Assembly: GCA_036426205.1 (NCBI GenBank)
Contig: WSYH01001918.1
Span: 37,894-101,893 of the forward strand
Length of the DNA: 64,000 nt
From: Ascaphus truei
Taxonomy: Eukaryota > Chordata > Amphibia > Anura > Ascaphidae
Reading direction: 5' to 3'
Shown: positions 21,458-33,816 of the stretch, one piece after another
Layout of the letters: every line of letters begins with the position of its first letter
Numbering within the stretch: the first letter of the stretch is position 1
The notes under the pieces: model-generated
Databases searched by the model: none
Told to the model about the DNA's origin: nothing
Seen by the model: only the letters and a program-made list of their open reading frames with translations
Program-made: the position numbers and the translations under genes

Positions 21458-21830
21458 ACTGTAGGTATGTACACCAGTATCTGTTTGAAACACCTGCACC
21501 CTTACAAAGTAGCAAAGCAATTTACTGTACACATTCCAATTCAATCCGATTCATTAATTGCATTCATTTCTGCCACCTGGCGGATACGCAAACAATAGCA
21601 CCCAAATTATAATTCTTTAACTCTGCCACATGGCGGATACGAGAAGAATTGCATCCACAGAAACAATAAACCATTAAATTAAACAGATCTACTGCGTCCG
21701 GTTGCCCGGTGCCGGATTGCCACATGAATAGTGATAAAATTAGAAAATACCGAATGGAATACAGCGGTCAACACGAAAACTGATTCGAGACACGTTCGAA
21801 TAACGGCCGCTGCATCAGTACTTATATTCA
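21458..21830 (-). repeat. Upstream part of forkhead unit, copy 1
   Basis: Inverted match of 33,318-33,690. It ends at the motif cgaataacggccgctgcatc, which marks the outer boundary of the unit in all three copies. No coding content. Confidence 0.8.
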
Positions 21831-22685
21831 GGGACACTGAATGGGTGTATTATATGTGATTTTTTTGATGGAAATGCATTGTTTTTTATGCTCTTTTATT
21901 TCCCCTGTATGTTATGTCTATATATATGGATAGACATACAGGGATAATAAATGAATAATTTGCTAATGTTTATGTTTTTTTCATGTATTTCAAATTTATC
22001 TAGCTGCTTGATTTCTACGTTGTTGTGTGTGTAATGTAATTTTTATTTAGTTACATGTCATTTTTAATGCTTTTTGCAGGAGTATATTTCAGGGGCTTGC
22101 TTTTGAATAATGGCTTATTTCTTGTCGTTAGATTTGAATGATGGTGGTTACTTTGAAGTAGAATTATTTTGTCAATTGTTTGGATTTAGGAATTGAATAG
22201 TGAATTGTATCATTGATTTGTATTGTATTGTAATTGATTTAGGAAATTGATTAATTGATTGATGGTAAATGTATTTATGTTTATTTGCTTAGTTTCTATT
22301 TGATTTTGTGGATGGCATTGATGGTGTTGTTCATAGTGTATTTTATTTTGAAATTGATTTTTGCATAGTGTTACATGATGCACAGATTAATTGCATCATG
22401 TTCACACTCAATGCAATTGTGTGACATTTGATATACATTTGTCTAGCTGCTGGTTTGTTGGGAGAGGAGATATCATTTATTTTTAAAAGTGCCAGTGGAT
22501 AATTTTAAGATGCAATGTGCTGCTGGTTTATTTTGATTATGTGTAATTATGAGATTCAGATTTGATGTTTTTATGTATACATGTTTATATAATCCTTAAC
22601 CATTTATTTGTATATTGGTGTTATATGTATATATACATATATATATATGTGTGTGTGTATATATATATATATTTATATATATAAA
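21831..22685. other. AT-rich non-coding stretch with a hairpin
   Basis: No gene. A hairpin lies at 21,903-21,944 (ccctgtatg ... catacaggg) and TA/TG microsatellites at 22,620-22,685. The same stretch appears at 43,110-43,955 in the noisy duplicate. Confidence 0.7.
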
Positions 22686-22758
22686 TGTAAATACAACTGT
22701 ATGCTCATCTGCATGTCTTAGGCAGGTCTGCAACCCCGCCTTTCACCATTATCACCCA
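22686..22758 (+). repeat. Host repeat flank and left Penelope target duplication
   Basis: tgtatgctcatctgcatgtc through accattatcaccca also occurs at 30,203-30,275. The last 14 bases (22,745-22,758) are repeated at 29,892-29,905 on the far side of the Penelope-like element. Confidence 0.85.
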
Positions 22759-24052
22759 TAGAACAGGATAATTGTGATGCATCAGAATTGGTCAAAATTC
22801 CTCCATAGCATATGTAGATGATACTGGATAACAGTAGAAAGTCCATGAGTAATATGGCAATTGTCAGGTACGGGCTAGGAGTCTAGTGGGGTCCACTTGA
22901 CCTCCACAACTAAAACACCATATCAGCCTCCCCTAGTAACCAATATAGAATAAACAGAGGCACTGGTAACCATATACATATATGTAGGGGCTCTATGGCC
23001 CTTTACCTTAGTGCTTGCAGGACTTCTAGATATCCAGGGCGTGCAGTTCATCCAGGTGAGTAGCCAGCAAGAAGAAATTTGAAGATGTGTAGCACTGCCT
23101 CGGTTTCCAACTCCCAGTGAGACTGGAAAAAATAATAAGGTGAGCACTCGAATAAGTAACAGGCCAGGTTTATTGCAGGGTGGTGCAGCAAAAGGACAAC
23201 AGAGCAACACGAACGCACCTACGCGTTTCGTGCACTAGGCACTTTATCAAGGTGACAAACACATGTATTACTGCATGATTTATACTCACCTGTACTGTGC
23301 CTTGCGCTACCGGGTGTGATGTCATCGTCCCGCGTCGTAACGGGTCGCGGTGACGCGGCGTACACAGCCATTGGCTCGGCCAGTCAGGTGGTATGCTAAC
23401 GCTATCTGACTGTCTTTTTTTCTATTTTTTCTAAAACAAACTTTATTAACAACAACATAAATACACAGTGAAATAAAAATAACAGATTTAAAAACACATT
23501 TGAATACTGTAATAGCATTAGATCGGCACAAGCAAAGTCAATAAGTGCTTGGAACATTTTAGGGGCATATTTAGACAATTGTGGATTTATAGTTTGGTAC
23601 TATAATAAGCCCCTACTGGATTATGTTTTGGCATATGCTTGTGCAGGTAATATTTGGTAATTTGTGAATCGTGAAATGAACATGATCACCAGTCAATACA
23701 ATATATGGGAACAATTACTATATACTGATATACTACTGTGGATGTAAAGTCCTATCTAGTCAGTATAATAAATAATATTGAAATGCTCCCTATATGGATG
23801 ACTGTAGTGAACTGACCCTAAACCCAATAGTAAATAATATGCTAACATTCATCTGCATGATCAAATATAAACACCATACAACAAATGATATAATAGCTTA
23901 TAATCTACTCACATTGTATTTAGAGAAGCATGAACAGAGATTGGGAAAGCAAATAATGATTGAGATTACTTGAGAGAATAATGCTAATGGTTGGTGACAG
24001 AATAAACCAAAAAATCTATATTTGTCTACATTGGTTTGTATTCCTAAATAAT
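22759..24052 (-). repeat. Pseudo-LTR A of the Penelope-like element
   Basis: Aligns end to end with 27,826-29,127, with few differences apart from a duplicated attccta. On - it carries the hammerhead-like motif and a TATA-like gagtataaatcatgc. Confidence 0.85.
23208..23255 (-). ncRNA. Hammerhead ribozyme-like motif, pseudo-LTR A
   Basis: On - the order is CACC-TTGATAA-(GTGC CTAGT GCAC)-GAA-(ACGC GTAGGT GCGT)-T-CGTG. Stem II (GTGC/GCAC) and stem III (ACGC/GCGT) pair fully, and GAAAC is in place. The core CTGANGA is changed at two positions that pair with each other in the folded ribozyme (C3 to U, G8 to A), which would keep the pair. Stem I is weak, with a C-C mismatch before CAC/GTG. Penelope pseudo-LTRs are known carriers of hammerheads. 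Activity is not shown. Confidence 0.5.
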
Positions 24053-24150
24053 AATTGTAAGTACATAAATAAATTGACATGCTATGATGAACTGATCTGT
24101 ACAATTAAATTAGACCAAATAACAAAGAAATATCTATTTATTGTGTTAAA

Positions 24151-25026
24151 TTATTTTAAAAAATGACTTATATCCCAATCAATGTTCATGCCAAAGGGTT
24201 CCCTAGTTCTCAGAGTAAAAATCCAGTAGGATTCCCGTCTATCTAACATCTTTACTCTATCTCCACCTCTGGGGGAAACAGGAATATGTTCAATACCTTG
24301 AACCGTACAAAGATTGGCATTACCATATGGACAGTTTGAGAAATGTTTTGGAACAGGGTGGTTTAGATCTTTATTCCTATTCAGTCGGAGATGTTCTAGG
24401 ACTCTAGTCTTTAATTTTCTAGTGGTCCTCCCAACGTATTGACGTCCACATCCACATTTAAGTAAGTATACTATATGCGTGGAGTTGCAATTAATGAAAC
24501 ATGGGACGTTATACGTCAATCTCGTGACTGTAGATGTAAACGTTTTGCCCTGATTCATGGAAACACATGCTTTGCATTTAGTACATGTAAACATTTCTTT
24601 TGGTAATGGAGATTTGTTCTCATCTGCAGTGGTAAATAAACTGGGTGATAGTGTGTTGGCTATCGTTTTTGCCCTTTTAAATATAATGTTTGGGCCTAGC
24701 GACACATATGGTTTCAACACAGGGTCTAGCGACAGAATACTCCAATGCTTTTTAAAGATAGCCTTAATGGATTGTGCTTGTTTGCTGAATGGTGTTATGA
24801 AGGACTGACTGAGATCAGATCTAGAGCTTTTCACAGTTATTTGTCTAAGGAGACTGTTTCTGTCCATCTTCCACACACCATCAAGCAATCTGTCTAAGTC
24901 AGGTTTTTTGTAACCTCTCTGTAGAAAGCGAACATATAACTCATGGGATTTCACTTTAAATTCATCGTCATTTGAACAATTGCGGCGGGTTCTGATGAAT
25001 TGGCTTTTCGGTATCCCCATGAACAT
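24151..25026 (-). pseudogene. Penelope GIY-YIG endonuclease region
   Basis: The 291-residue open frame has a Cys-rich linker (FTCTKCKACVSM), then HIVYLLKCGCGRQYVGRTTR followed by KLKTRVLEHLRLNRN, the GIY-YIG core with its catalytic Arg region, and a C-terminal conserved block (VKMLDRRESYWIFTLRT). It would nick target DNA to prime reverse transcription. It is out of frame with the RT upstream; a frameshift lies between 25,026 and 25,239. Confidence 0.88.
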
Positions 25027-25238
25027 GGCTTGAGGGTGACAACTACTTGGTCTTAAAAACGTGTTCCGTGAGTTCGGCTTACGATATAGTGTGGTCTGAA
25101 TGGAAAGTGCAGTGTCAATATATAAACATAATTAAAGTAGTAAATGTGCTGATGGTGATAAGAAAAAGTGAAGGAGAGATTGAACTCATTATCATTAAGT
25201 GCAGAAATAAACTCCAGAAGTGTGGTGATGTCTCCTTC

Positions 25239-26105
25239 TCAAATAAACAGGAGATCATCTATGTAGCGTCTATAAAATATAATGTGCTCCCTAAATCTAT
25301 TCTTATCTCCAAAGACGTGGAGCAACTCCCACCACCCCATAAAGAGGTTGGCGTATGATGGGGCAAAGCTCGTGCCCATAGCCATTCCACGTCTCTGGAG
25401 ATAATACACCCCATCAAAAAGAAAAAAATTGTGAGTGAGTAAAAAGTGAATGGCGTCTAAAAGGAAAGTGACTTGTGCTGGTGCTAAATCAGATTGATTG
25501 AGGAAGTGACGTGCTGCTGTCAGGCCATGTTCATGGGAAATAATGGTATATAATGACGTGACGTCTAGCGTCACCCACACCATATTATGGTTCCATACAA
25601 TTTGGTCAAGAGTGGTTAATAAATCACTGCTATCACGAATGTATGAAGGCAATTGTTGAACAAGGGGCTGTAGGAAAAAATCCACGTACCGTGAAACACC
25701 ATCTCCCAAAGAATCAATACTGGAGACAATCGGCCTCCCAGGAGGGGATTCCAATGTCTTATGAATCTTCGGGAGATGGTGAAACACGGGCGTGGTGGGC
25801 ATGGGGTTAAACAGGTAATCAATATCATTTTCATTTAATACTCTTAACATAGAGCCTACATCTAGTAGATTTTAGAGATCTCTTTGAAATTTGGAGATGG
25901 GGTCAGAGGGTAGTGCAGCATAGGAAGTCAGATCCCCAAGTTGGCGCAAAGCCTCCCTGAGATAATCATCCCTATGCTGCACCACCACCGCCCCTCCTTT
26001 GTCGGCTTTTTTTATTACCAACAGTTTATTGGTTTGTAAATCTTTTAATGCCTGTCTTTCATTTGCAGATAAGTTATCATCATGTTTAAAATCATGTTTA
26101 GTAGT
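25239..26105 (-). pseudogene. Penelope reverse transcriptase
   Basis: It reads KADKGGAVVVQHRDDYL (near 26,000), HHLPKIHKTLESPPGRPIVS, VTLDVTSLYT, RRGMAMGTSFAPSYANLFMG and the catalytic YIDDLLFIW, in the order of Penelope RTs. The LDVTSLYT and YIDD aspartates are present. A stop lies near 25,876 and others upstream near 26,110. Confidence 0.88.
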
Positions 26106-27449
26106 AAACTAGAATCCTTTATGTAGGAGTCTTAGGTATCTTTCTACTAGGGACTCAAATGTGGATAGAAATTTACCTTTAATAAATGTGGGGAAAAATG
26201 TCGATTTTCTCCTCAAACCTGTTTTATAATTACCCAAGAAATTCTCAGGGTTGAATTCAGGGTCTTGAAACCCCTGAATATCTTCCATGTCCTGGACCAG
26301 ACACTGTTCCCTAAATGAATTAATGTTAACATCATTATTTACATAGGAAGAAATACAGTCAGTAGCGGATATTGCACTGATATTAGCATTTTCCTGATTA
26401 TTTCTATCATGATAGAATTTTTTTAAGGGTACACTTCCTAATAAATTTATTCAAGTCTACCACAGTTTGAAATAGGTTGAAATCAGTGTCAGGAACATAT
26501 CCCAGGCCCTTGTTGAGTAGTGATAGTTCATCATCTGAGAGTACTACATTGGAGATATTTATCACACCACATTCTTGGTTTAAAAGTTTTTCTTTCTCTT
26601 TGTTGGAGCTCCTTTTTGATTTTGTTGTTTTTGTCCCCCGCCTCGTCCTTTTGGGTTTTTTGACGCCTCAGATGATCTAGAGGACTCAGAGGAATGTCCT
26701 TGTTGAGGTCTTTGTTCTGATTCTCTTTCCTTATACTTCCTCTCCCAGAAGGGGCATTGTTCTTTGGGGGCATCCACATCTGATTGGGAATTGTCTTCCT
26801 CATGTGTGGTGAAGAAAGAAACTGTGTGTGCCATATTGTCAATGTCCGCTGTGTCAGAATCTCCACTAAATGCAGTGTTAGAATAACCTCTTGGTTTCAG
26901 AATAGATTTCCTGTGTTGATTGGATTTACTATCTGGTGTTGAATGATAGGGACGTGCATCTTTATTATTACGTTTATTGGGTGTTGTCCTTTCCCATGAG
27001 TAAACTTGATGCTGTTCGTAATCTAACTTGTCCCTCTCAAATTTTTGTTGTTTTTTATCCATAATGGATTTTTCTAAATCTTTAATACTTTTTTCAAGAT
27101 TTTTGTCTAATTCTTTGAAACCTTCCATTCTACAAAATTTGGTCAGGTATGTTTGTAAGTCCTTAATTTCTTTTTCAAGAACCATCTTTTCTTTAGTTTT
27201 TAATTTCACAATTAGTTCCATCAATTTGAACGAGCAGTCATTTAAAATGCTTTTCCAATCGTTTTCAAATTGTGGGCTTACAAACCCAAATGTCGGGGAT
27301 TTTTTGACTCTTAAGCCTCTTGGAATCCTTTTAACAAGCAAATAGTTTTCCAGTGAGATGAGGTCCCACCAAATTCTGGTATCATTAGTCATAAGTTTAT
27401 TGAGTTTCTGGAAGTGATCTTCCAGATCTCTTAAATCCTCACAGTCCAA
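26106..27449 (-). pseudogene. N-terminal part of the Penelope polyprotein
   Basis: The longest open stretch is 26,580-27,449. It has an alpha-helical, Lys/Glu-rich segment (MVLEKEIKDLQTYLTKF; LEKSIKDLEKSIMDKK), then a Ser/Pro/Lys-rich tail. Frame changes near 26,580 lead on to SDDELSLLNKGLGYVP, a motif shared by Penelope elements ahead of the RT. Its exact role is unknown. Confidence 0.7.
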
Positions 27450-27825
27450 GATTGTTTGGCTTTCAAAAACTTTTTGGGTTTATCTAAGCCTATGTGTGTT
27501 ATCAAAATACCCAGAGATGTAATTAGTTGGATCTTCAGGGTCAACATGTTCAATTTCTTCAGTGTCCATAGTTACAACAATAATGGAAAAAACTTTGGGT
27601 TGATGTCTATTTTAGAAGATGATATTGTACACTTTTCGTATGGCAAATTATTACATAAATTCCATTATAAACGTGTAACTCCCTTTCTACCATACATAGA
27701 ATAGGGGAAGAAAAATGCATGCACCATCACTTATGCAGTAACCAATAATAAAGTGACCTGTAAAGAGTGTGTCACTCAGAGTATAACAGAAATCAGTCCA
27801 ATGAGCAATCACTGTGGGATTAGCA

Positions 27826-29127
27826 TAGAACAGGATAATTGTGATGCATCAGAATTGGTCAAAATTCCTCCATAGCATATGTAGATGATACTGGATAACA
27901 GTAGAAAGTCCATGAGTAATATGGCAATTGTCAGGTACGGGCTAGGAGTCTAGTGGGGTCCACTTGACCTCCACAACGAAAACACCATATCAGCCCCCCC
28001 TAGTAACCAATATAGAATAAGCAGAGGCACTGGTAACCATATACATATATGTAGGGGCACTATGGCCCTTTGCCTTAGTGCTTGCAGGACTTCTAGATAT
28101 CCAGGGCGTGCAGTTCATCCAGGTGAGTAGCCAGCAAGAAGAAAGGTGAAGATGTGTAGCACTGCCTCGGTTTCCAACTCCCAGTGAGACTGGAAAAAAT
28201 AATAAGGTGAGCACTCGAATAAGTAACAGGCCAGGTTTATTGCAGGGTGGTGCAGCAAAAGGACAACAGAGCAACACGAACGCACCTACGCGTTTCGTGC
28301 ACTAGGCACTTTATCAAGGTGACAAACACATGTATTACTGCATGATTTATACTCACCTGTACTGTGCCTTGCGCTACCGGGTGTGACGTCATCGTCCCGC
28401 GTTGCAACGGGTCGCGGTGACGCGGCGTACACAGCCATTGGCTCGGCCAGTCAGGTGGTATGCTAACGCTATCTGACTGTCTTTTTTTCTATTTTTTCTA
28501 AAACAAACTTTATTAACAACAACATAAATACACAGTGAAATAAAAAAAACAGATTTAAAAACACATTTGAATACTGTAATAGCAGTAGATCGGCACAAGC
28601 AAAGTCAATAAGTGCTTGGAACATTTTAGGGGCATATTTAGACAATTGTGGATTTATAGTTTGGTACTATAATAAGCCCCTACTGGATTATGTTTTGGCA
28701 TATGCTTGTGCAGGTAATACTTGGTAATTTGTGAATCGTGAAATGAACATGATCACCAGTCAATACAATATATGGAAACAATTACTATATACTGATATAC
28801 TACTGTGGATGTAAAGTCCTATCTAGTCAGTATAATAAATAATATTGAAATGCTCCCTATATGGATAACTGTAGTGAACTGACCCTAAACCCAATAGTAA
28901 ATAATATGCTAACATTCATATGCATGATCAAATATAAACACCATACAACAAATGATATAATAGCTTATAATCTACTCACATTGTATTTAGAGAAGCATGA
29001 ACAGAGATTGGGAAAGCAAATAATGATTGAGATTACTTGAGAGAATAATGCTAATGGTTGGTGATAGAATAAACCAAAAAATCTATATTTGTCTACATTG
29101 GTGTGTATTCCTAAATTCCTAAATAAT
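27826..29127 (-). repeat. Pseudo-LTR B
   Basis: Direct copy of 22,759-24,052. Its hammerhead-like motif is at 28,272-28,322 (-). Confidence 0.85.
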
Positions 29128-29891
29128 AACCACCCTGTACCAAAACATTTCTCAAACTGTCCATATGGTAATGCCAATCTATGTACGGTTCAAGGTATTG
29201 AACATATTCCTGTTTCCCCCAGAGGTGGAGATAGAGTAAAGATGTTAGATAGACGGGAATCCTACTGGATTTTTACTCTGAGAACTAGGGAACCCTTTGG
29301 CATGAACATTGATTGGGATATAAGTCATTTTTTTAAATAATTTAACACAATAAATAGATATTTCTTTGTTATTTGGTCTAATTTAATTGTACAGATCAGT
29401 TCATCATATCATGTCAATTTATTTATGTACTTACAATTATTATTTAGGAATACACACCAATTTAGACAAATATAGATATTTTGGTTTATCACTGTGTATT
29501 TATGTTGTTGTTAATAAAGTTTGTTTTAGAAAAAATAGAAAAAAAGACAGTCAGATAGCGTTAGCATACCACCTGACTGGCCGAGCCAATGGCTGTGTAC
29601 GCCGCGTCACCGCGACCCGTTGCGACGCGGGACGATGACGTCACACCCGGTAGCGCAAGGCACAGTACAGGTGAGTATAAATCATGCAGTAATACATGTG
29701 TTTGTCACCTTGATAAAGTGCCTAGTGCACGAAATGCGTAGGTGCGTTCGTGTTGCTCTGTTGTCCTTTTGCTGCACAACCCTGCAATAAACCTGACCTG
29801 TTACTTATTTGAGTGCTCACCTTATTATTTTTTCCGGTCTCACTGGGAGTTGGAAACCGAGGCAGTGCTACACATCTTCACCTTTCTTCTT
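29110..29891 (+). repeat. Inverted Penelope fragment
   Basis: 29,125-29,340 on + encodes the last ~70 residues of the GIY-YIG protein (HPVPKHFSNCPYGNANLCTV). It is followed by pseudo-LTR sequence in the same orientation, with a hammerhead-like motif at 29,706-29,753 where GAAAC has become GAAAT. Confidence 0.85.
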
Positions 29892-30300
29892 ACCATTATC
29901 ACCCAGCACACAGCACATCAACTGCAGCAAGGGATTCTGGGAAATGACATGCTAATGAGCACACAGTGCCACGTTTTGCTTCAAAATCCATTTTTAACAT
30001 GCTTTGAGCACAGCCAGGGTTAAGGTGCATACCCAGAAAACCCACCCACAGACAGCTGTTTCAACCTTAATGGGTCTCAAGAGTGTGGGGTTGGTAAACT
30101 GGGTATGCAGAAAAGCTAAAGGATGGGGTTTACCATACTGAGTTAAGTTGTGGTGAGTAAAAAAAGTGACAAAAACCCTCCACAGCAAAGCAAATATGCA
30201 AATGTAAATACAACTGTATGCTCATCTGCATGTCTTAGGCAGGTCTGCAACCCCGCCTTTCACCATTATCACCCAGCACACAGCACTTCCACTGTATATA
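29892..30300 (+). repeat. Host dispersed repeat that received the Penelope-like element
   Basis: With 22,686-22,758 it forms the interrupted unit. The next unit begins at about 30,202 (aatgtaaatacaactgtatg), so the repeat is in tandem with a ~390-bp period. No coding capacity. Confidence 0.7.
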
Positions 30301-30559
30301 TATATAACCCACAGTAGAAATGAATGGGTGCAGGGTGGGTGGCCGGGGTGCCCATCATTGGCAGGGGGTAAGTAGAACTCAATTTATTTATGCTGATTTA
30401 CGTGTTTAATAATGGGCAAATAATCTATTATCCATATGTGGATAAAATATATTTTACCCATTACTGGATTGTATGTGTTAGGGGGCGGGGGGGATGTGTG
30501 TTGTATATTGCAATGTTTATTGGGGGCTATTGTCCCCAATAAACATGCTATTGTGCCTT

Positions 30560-30965
30560 AACCCCTTCATTGCCTTAGCGGATAGCCACTAAGGTAATGA
30601 AGCTGCTTTAATGTATTTTTAGTAATAGTGTGCGGGAGCAGGGTTTCTCCTGAGCTGAACCGCATTGATTTCTGGCTCAGAGACCCCCTGCTTCCCGAGT
30701 TACAGGCCCCGGTTTGGGGCATTGGTGCCAGTGTCGCCGCCATCTTTATAGCGTCCACGTCGCGTCTTGGATGCTATAAAGATGGCGGTGACACTGGCTT
30801 CCGATGCCCCATACATGGCCCTGTAACTCGGGAAGCAGGGGGTCTCTGAGGCCAAAATCAATGCGGTTCAGCTCAGGGGACCCCCTGCTCCCACACACTA
30901 TTATTAAAATGTACATTAATGTAGCTTCATTACCATAGCAGATAGCCGCTAAGGTATGGAATTAT
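30560..30965. repeat. Foldback element 1 (~185-bp arms)
   Basis: Arms 30,560-30,745 and 30,775-30,965 are inverted copies (gagctgaaccgcattgattt against aatcaatgcggttcagctc, and gccatctttatagc against gctataaagatggc). The loop is ~30 bp. Non-coding; looks like a long-palindrome MITE. Confidence 0.85.
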
Positions 30966-31009
30966 TGGTTATTGTTGTGTGTGTCTTGACAGTAGTGTAG
31001 ATGTGTAGG

Positions 31010-31245
31010 GGGTCAAAGCTGAACCGCATTGGTTTCAGCCTTGGGGACCCCCTACTTCAGGAAATACAGGCCCTGTTATGGGGTGCCGGTATCCCCTGCA
31101 GAATGTAAATGTCCCGGTCACGTGACGCGGACGCTTGAAAGTGCAGGGAATACCGGCACCCCATAACGGGGCCTATATCTCCTGAAGTAGGGGGTCCCCG
31201 GACCTGAAACCAATGCGGTTCAGCTCCGGAGACCCCCTGCTCATG
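31010..31245. repeat. Foldback element 2 (~100-bp arms)
   Basis: The arms share ctgaaccgcattggtttcag and ggggaccccctacttcagga with their inverted partners. It is related to foldback 1 by the ctgaaccgcattg..agaccccctgct phrase, so the two are one family. Confidence 0.8.
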
Positions 31246-33317
31246 TGCACTATTAGTAAAATGATTTTATTTAGTGTACGATCGCCTGTAACAGCCTTGC
31301 ATGGAGATGGCAAATCTCCATGCAAATGTTCCAAGGGTTTTTTTTTCTATCAGCTATCGTACGTGAAGTTTAAGAACGTTAGCAGGGGGGAAAAAAACAA
31401 CACGTGCGCTGTGGCTGTTTTGAGCATGTGCGATAGAAAATGGGCTCAAGGCCTTAGTGAATCGCGTCTCCGGCCTCACTTTTTATCGGATGTGCTTTTT
31501 TTTCAGCCGGACGCAAAAGCACGGAGCTTAGTGCATAGCCCCCATATTATTTCAGTTAAATATGGATTTTATATGGATCACAGTGATAGACATTCAGACT
31601 GAGTGCTGATCTAATATCAATACTTTTCTTGTATTATTAGAATAAACTTACATTATGACTCTTGAATACACCCACACTATTATGTCACTAAATTAAAAAC
31701 ATATTCATTTTTGTAGCACACCTACACACACCTGCTACATTTAAAGCTCACCAAAACACAGATGGTTTGATCCGTTCTTCGTTGTCAACAGATCAGCTCC
31801 ATTACACTGAAAAGTAAAGTGCGATATGAAGAAAGTATCATGAACATCTATCTCACAGACAATTAAACGACAAGTGTCATTGCCAGTCCTGTCACATTTA
31901 CTTCAAGTGGTGCACTTAAGAGGTGCCATATACTGTACATACAGCAAGCCGTACTTTATATTTCTTACTCCTTTTTTATTTACAGCTAAAATATAATTTT
32001 TGTATGTTGCATCTCTTAAGATTTCTATATTTTCTGTTTCACACTTTCTTTTTTTAATACAGCACATTCTATCAGTGACTGAATATTCATAACACAAATA
32101 ACTGTCACTAGGTCAATCATATAACGATCTACTAGGGACTAAAATCATACTTACATATAATATTATGTACTGTAACTAAACATTGTGTATGTGTTTATAT
32201 TCTTACTAGCCAATCACAATCAGTTCTTTAGGTGCTATTCATAAAGCTTGATAAAAAAAAAAGACCCAAATCAGATGTTGCTTTATAACAACCTTGTAAA
32301 CATTCTCCAAAGAGATGGTTATTATATTTTTATGATGCAACCCTAGGTAAACATATGCCTCATTATTTCCTAAGCGTAGGTAAATTCTTCATTTTATTCC
32401 TCACGGGAAATGGTATTGCTGCTAAATTATGTTTAAACAGGAATTAAAATGTAATACTGTATTGTATAGAGCTCAGAATATTTTCAACAGTACAATTCTT
32501 GCTGTAGTTTGTTAAAAATGTTTTAAGGAAGCATGGCTATAGTTCAAAGCTTGGGGAAGACAGTCTATTATTATGGCTCTTTAATGAATGACCTGTTATT
32601 TATCAAAATAATTTTCGAGCAAAGGAATGCGATATACTCCTGTTCCTTTTTTACATCAATGTACAGTATCAGGGTTATCAAGATCCAATTTTACCTTTTG
32701 TGCACATGTTTGTGAATTAGGGAGTGTCAAAATCAGGCGTCAACTGGCCCACACAGTATAATAGGAAGAACTACAGCTCAGCCTCATTATAGCGCGGTCC
32801 GATACAACAGAAATCCGATTATAATGCGGTTTGAGTGTGGCTCCCGATTTCCTAAGCCAAAAAGAAGAAGATTTCCTACCATGCGTTTTTCAATTTTGCC
32901 TGCTTTTCATGATTCAGGAAACTAGCTGACTGTGCCGCCCCCCTTCCTCCTCGGCCCCGGCATCAAATGACACCGCGGGGTCAGTCCTGGCCAATCTGAA
33001 TGCAGAGTCAGGCTCTTTAAAAAAACGAGTTCCGAAGATTGTGTGGCAGTCAGCTGGCCACAGATCTCTTCGCCCATGTAAACACAAGGAGTGGATCCCT
33101 TGTGGGAACGAGTTTAACTAGTGTCTTTAGGAGACGGCATCAGACATGGTGCTAACAAGGAGATCAAACGGGTGAAACGAACATTAGTAGCGTGTTCCGG
33201 TTTATAAACAAGCGCTAATATTTACTTCATATCCCATAATCAGTCCTGTCCTTTGTGTAGTGGACTGTGCCCACTTCAAATGCCATTGTTCACCCACAAA
33301 ACAAACTCTCTGATATA
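31246..33317. other. Non-coding, AT-rich, repeat remnants
   Basis: No gene supported. A short pogo/Tigger-like end (ctcattatagcgcggtccga, then tccgattataatgcgg) lies at 32,778-32,835. The rest shows no clear structure. Confidence 0.5.
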
Positions 33318-33816
33318 CTGATGCAGCGGCCGTTATTCGAACGCGCCTCGAATCAGTTTTCGTGTTGACCGCTTTATTCCATTCGGCATTTTCTCATTTT
33401 ATCACTATTCATGCCGCGTTCACGCAATCCGGCACCGGGCAACCGACGCGGTAGATCTGTTTAATTTAATGGTTTATTGTTTCTGTGGATGCAATTCTTC
33501 TCGTATCCACCATGTGGCAGAGTTAATGAATAATAATTTGGGTGCTATTCTTTGCGTATCCGCCAGGTGGCAGAATTGAAGGCAATTAATGAATTGGATT
33601 GAATTGGAATGTGTACAGTACATTGCTTTGCTATTTTTTAAGTGTGTAGGTGTTTAAAACAGATACTGGTGTTCATACTTACAGTGGCCCATTGTGAATT
33701 GACCTTGTTTATTCGAAGACGTTTTCAAATTAGGCGTTCTTAATAAAAAGCATTAAAATACTCAATGTGTGCCTTTTTTCAACATTCTTTCCCCGCACAA
33801 TTGCCGAGTGGACATT

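Larger units (their letters stand above)
22759..29891 (-). mobile_element. Penelope-like element with pseudo-LTRs and an inverted terminal fragment
   Basis: Two direct 1.3-kb copies (22,759-24,052 and 27,826-29,127) flank a - strand coding region with an N-terminal domain, a Penelope-type reverse transcriptase and a C-terminal GIY-YIG nuclease. Beyond the second copy lies an inverted fragment (29,110-29,891) holding the end of the nuclease and half a pseudo-LTR on +. Direct pseudo-LTRs plus inverted pieces are typical of Penelope elements. The whole is bordered by a 14-bp target duplication. Several frameshifts make it inactive. Confidence 0.88.

Noticed and set aside
32778..32835. pogo/Tigger-like terminal motif as a full element
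   Set aside because: Only one short end-like stretch is seen, with no partner end or transposase.
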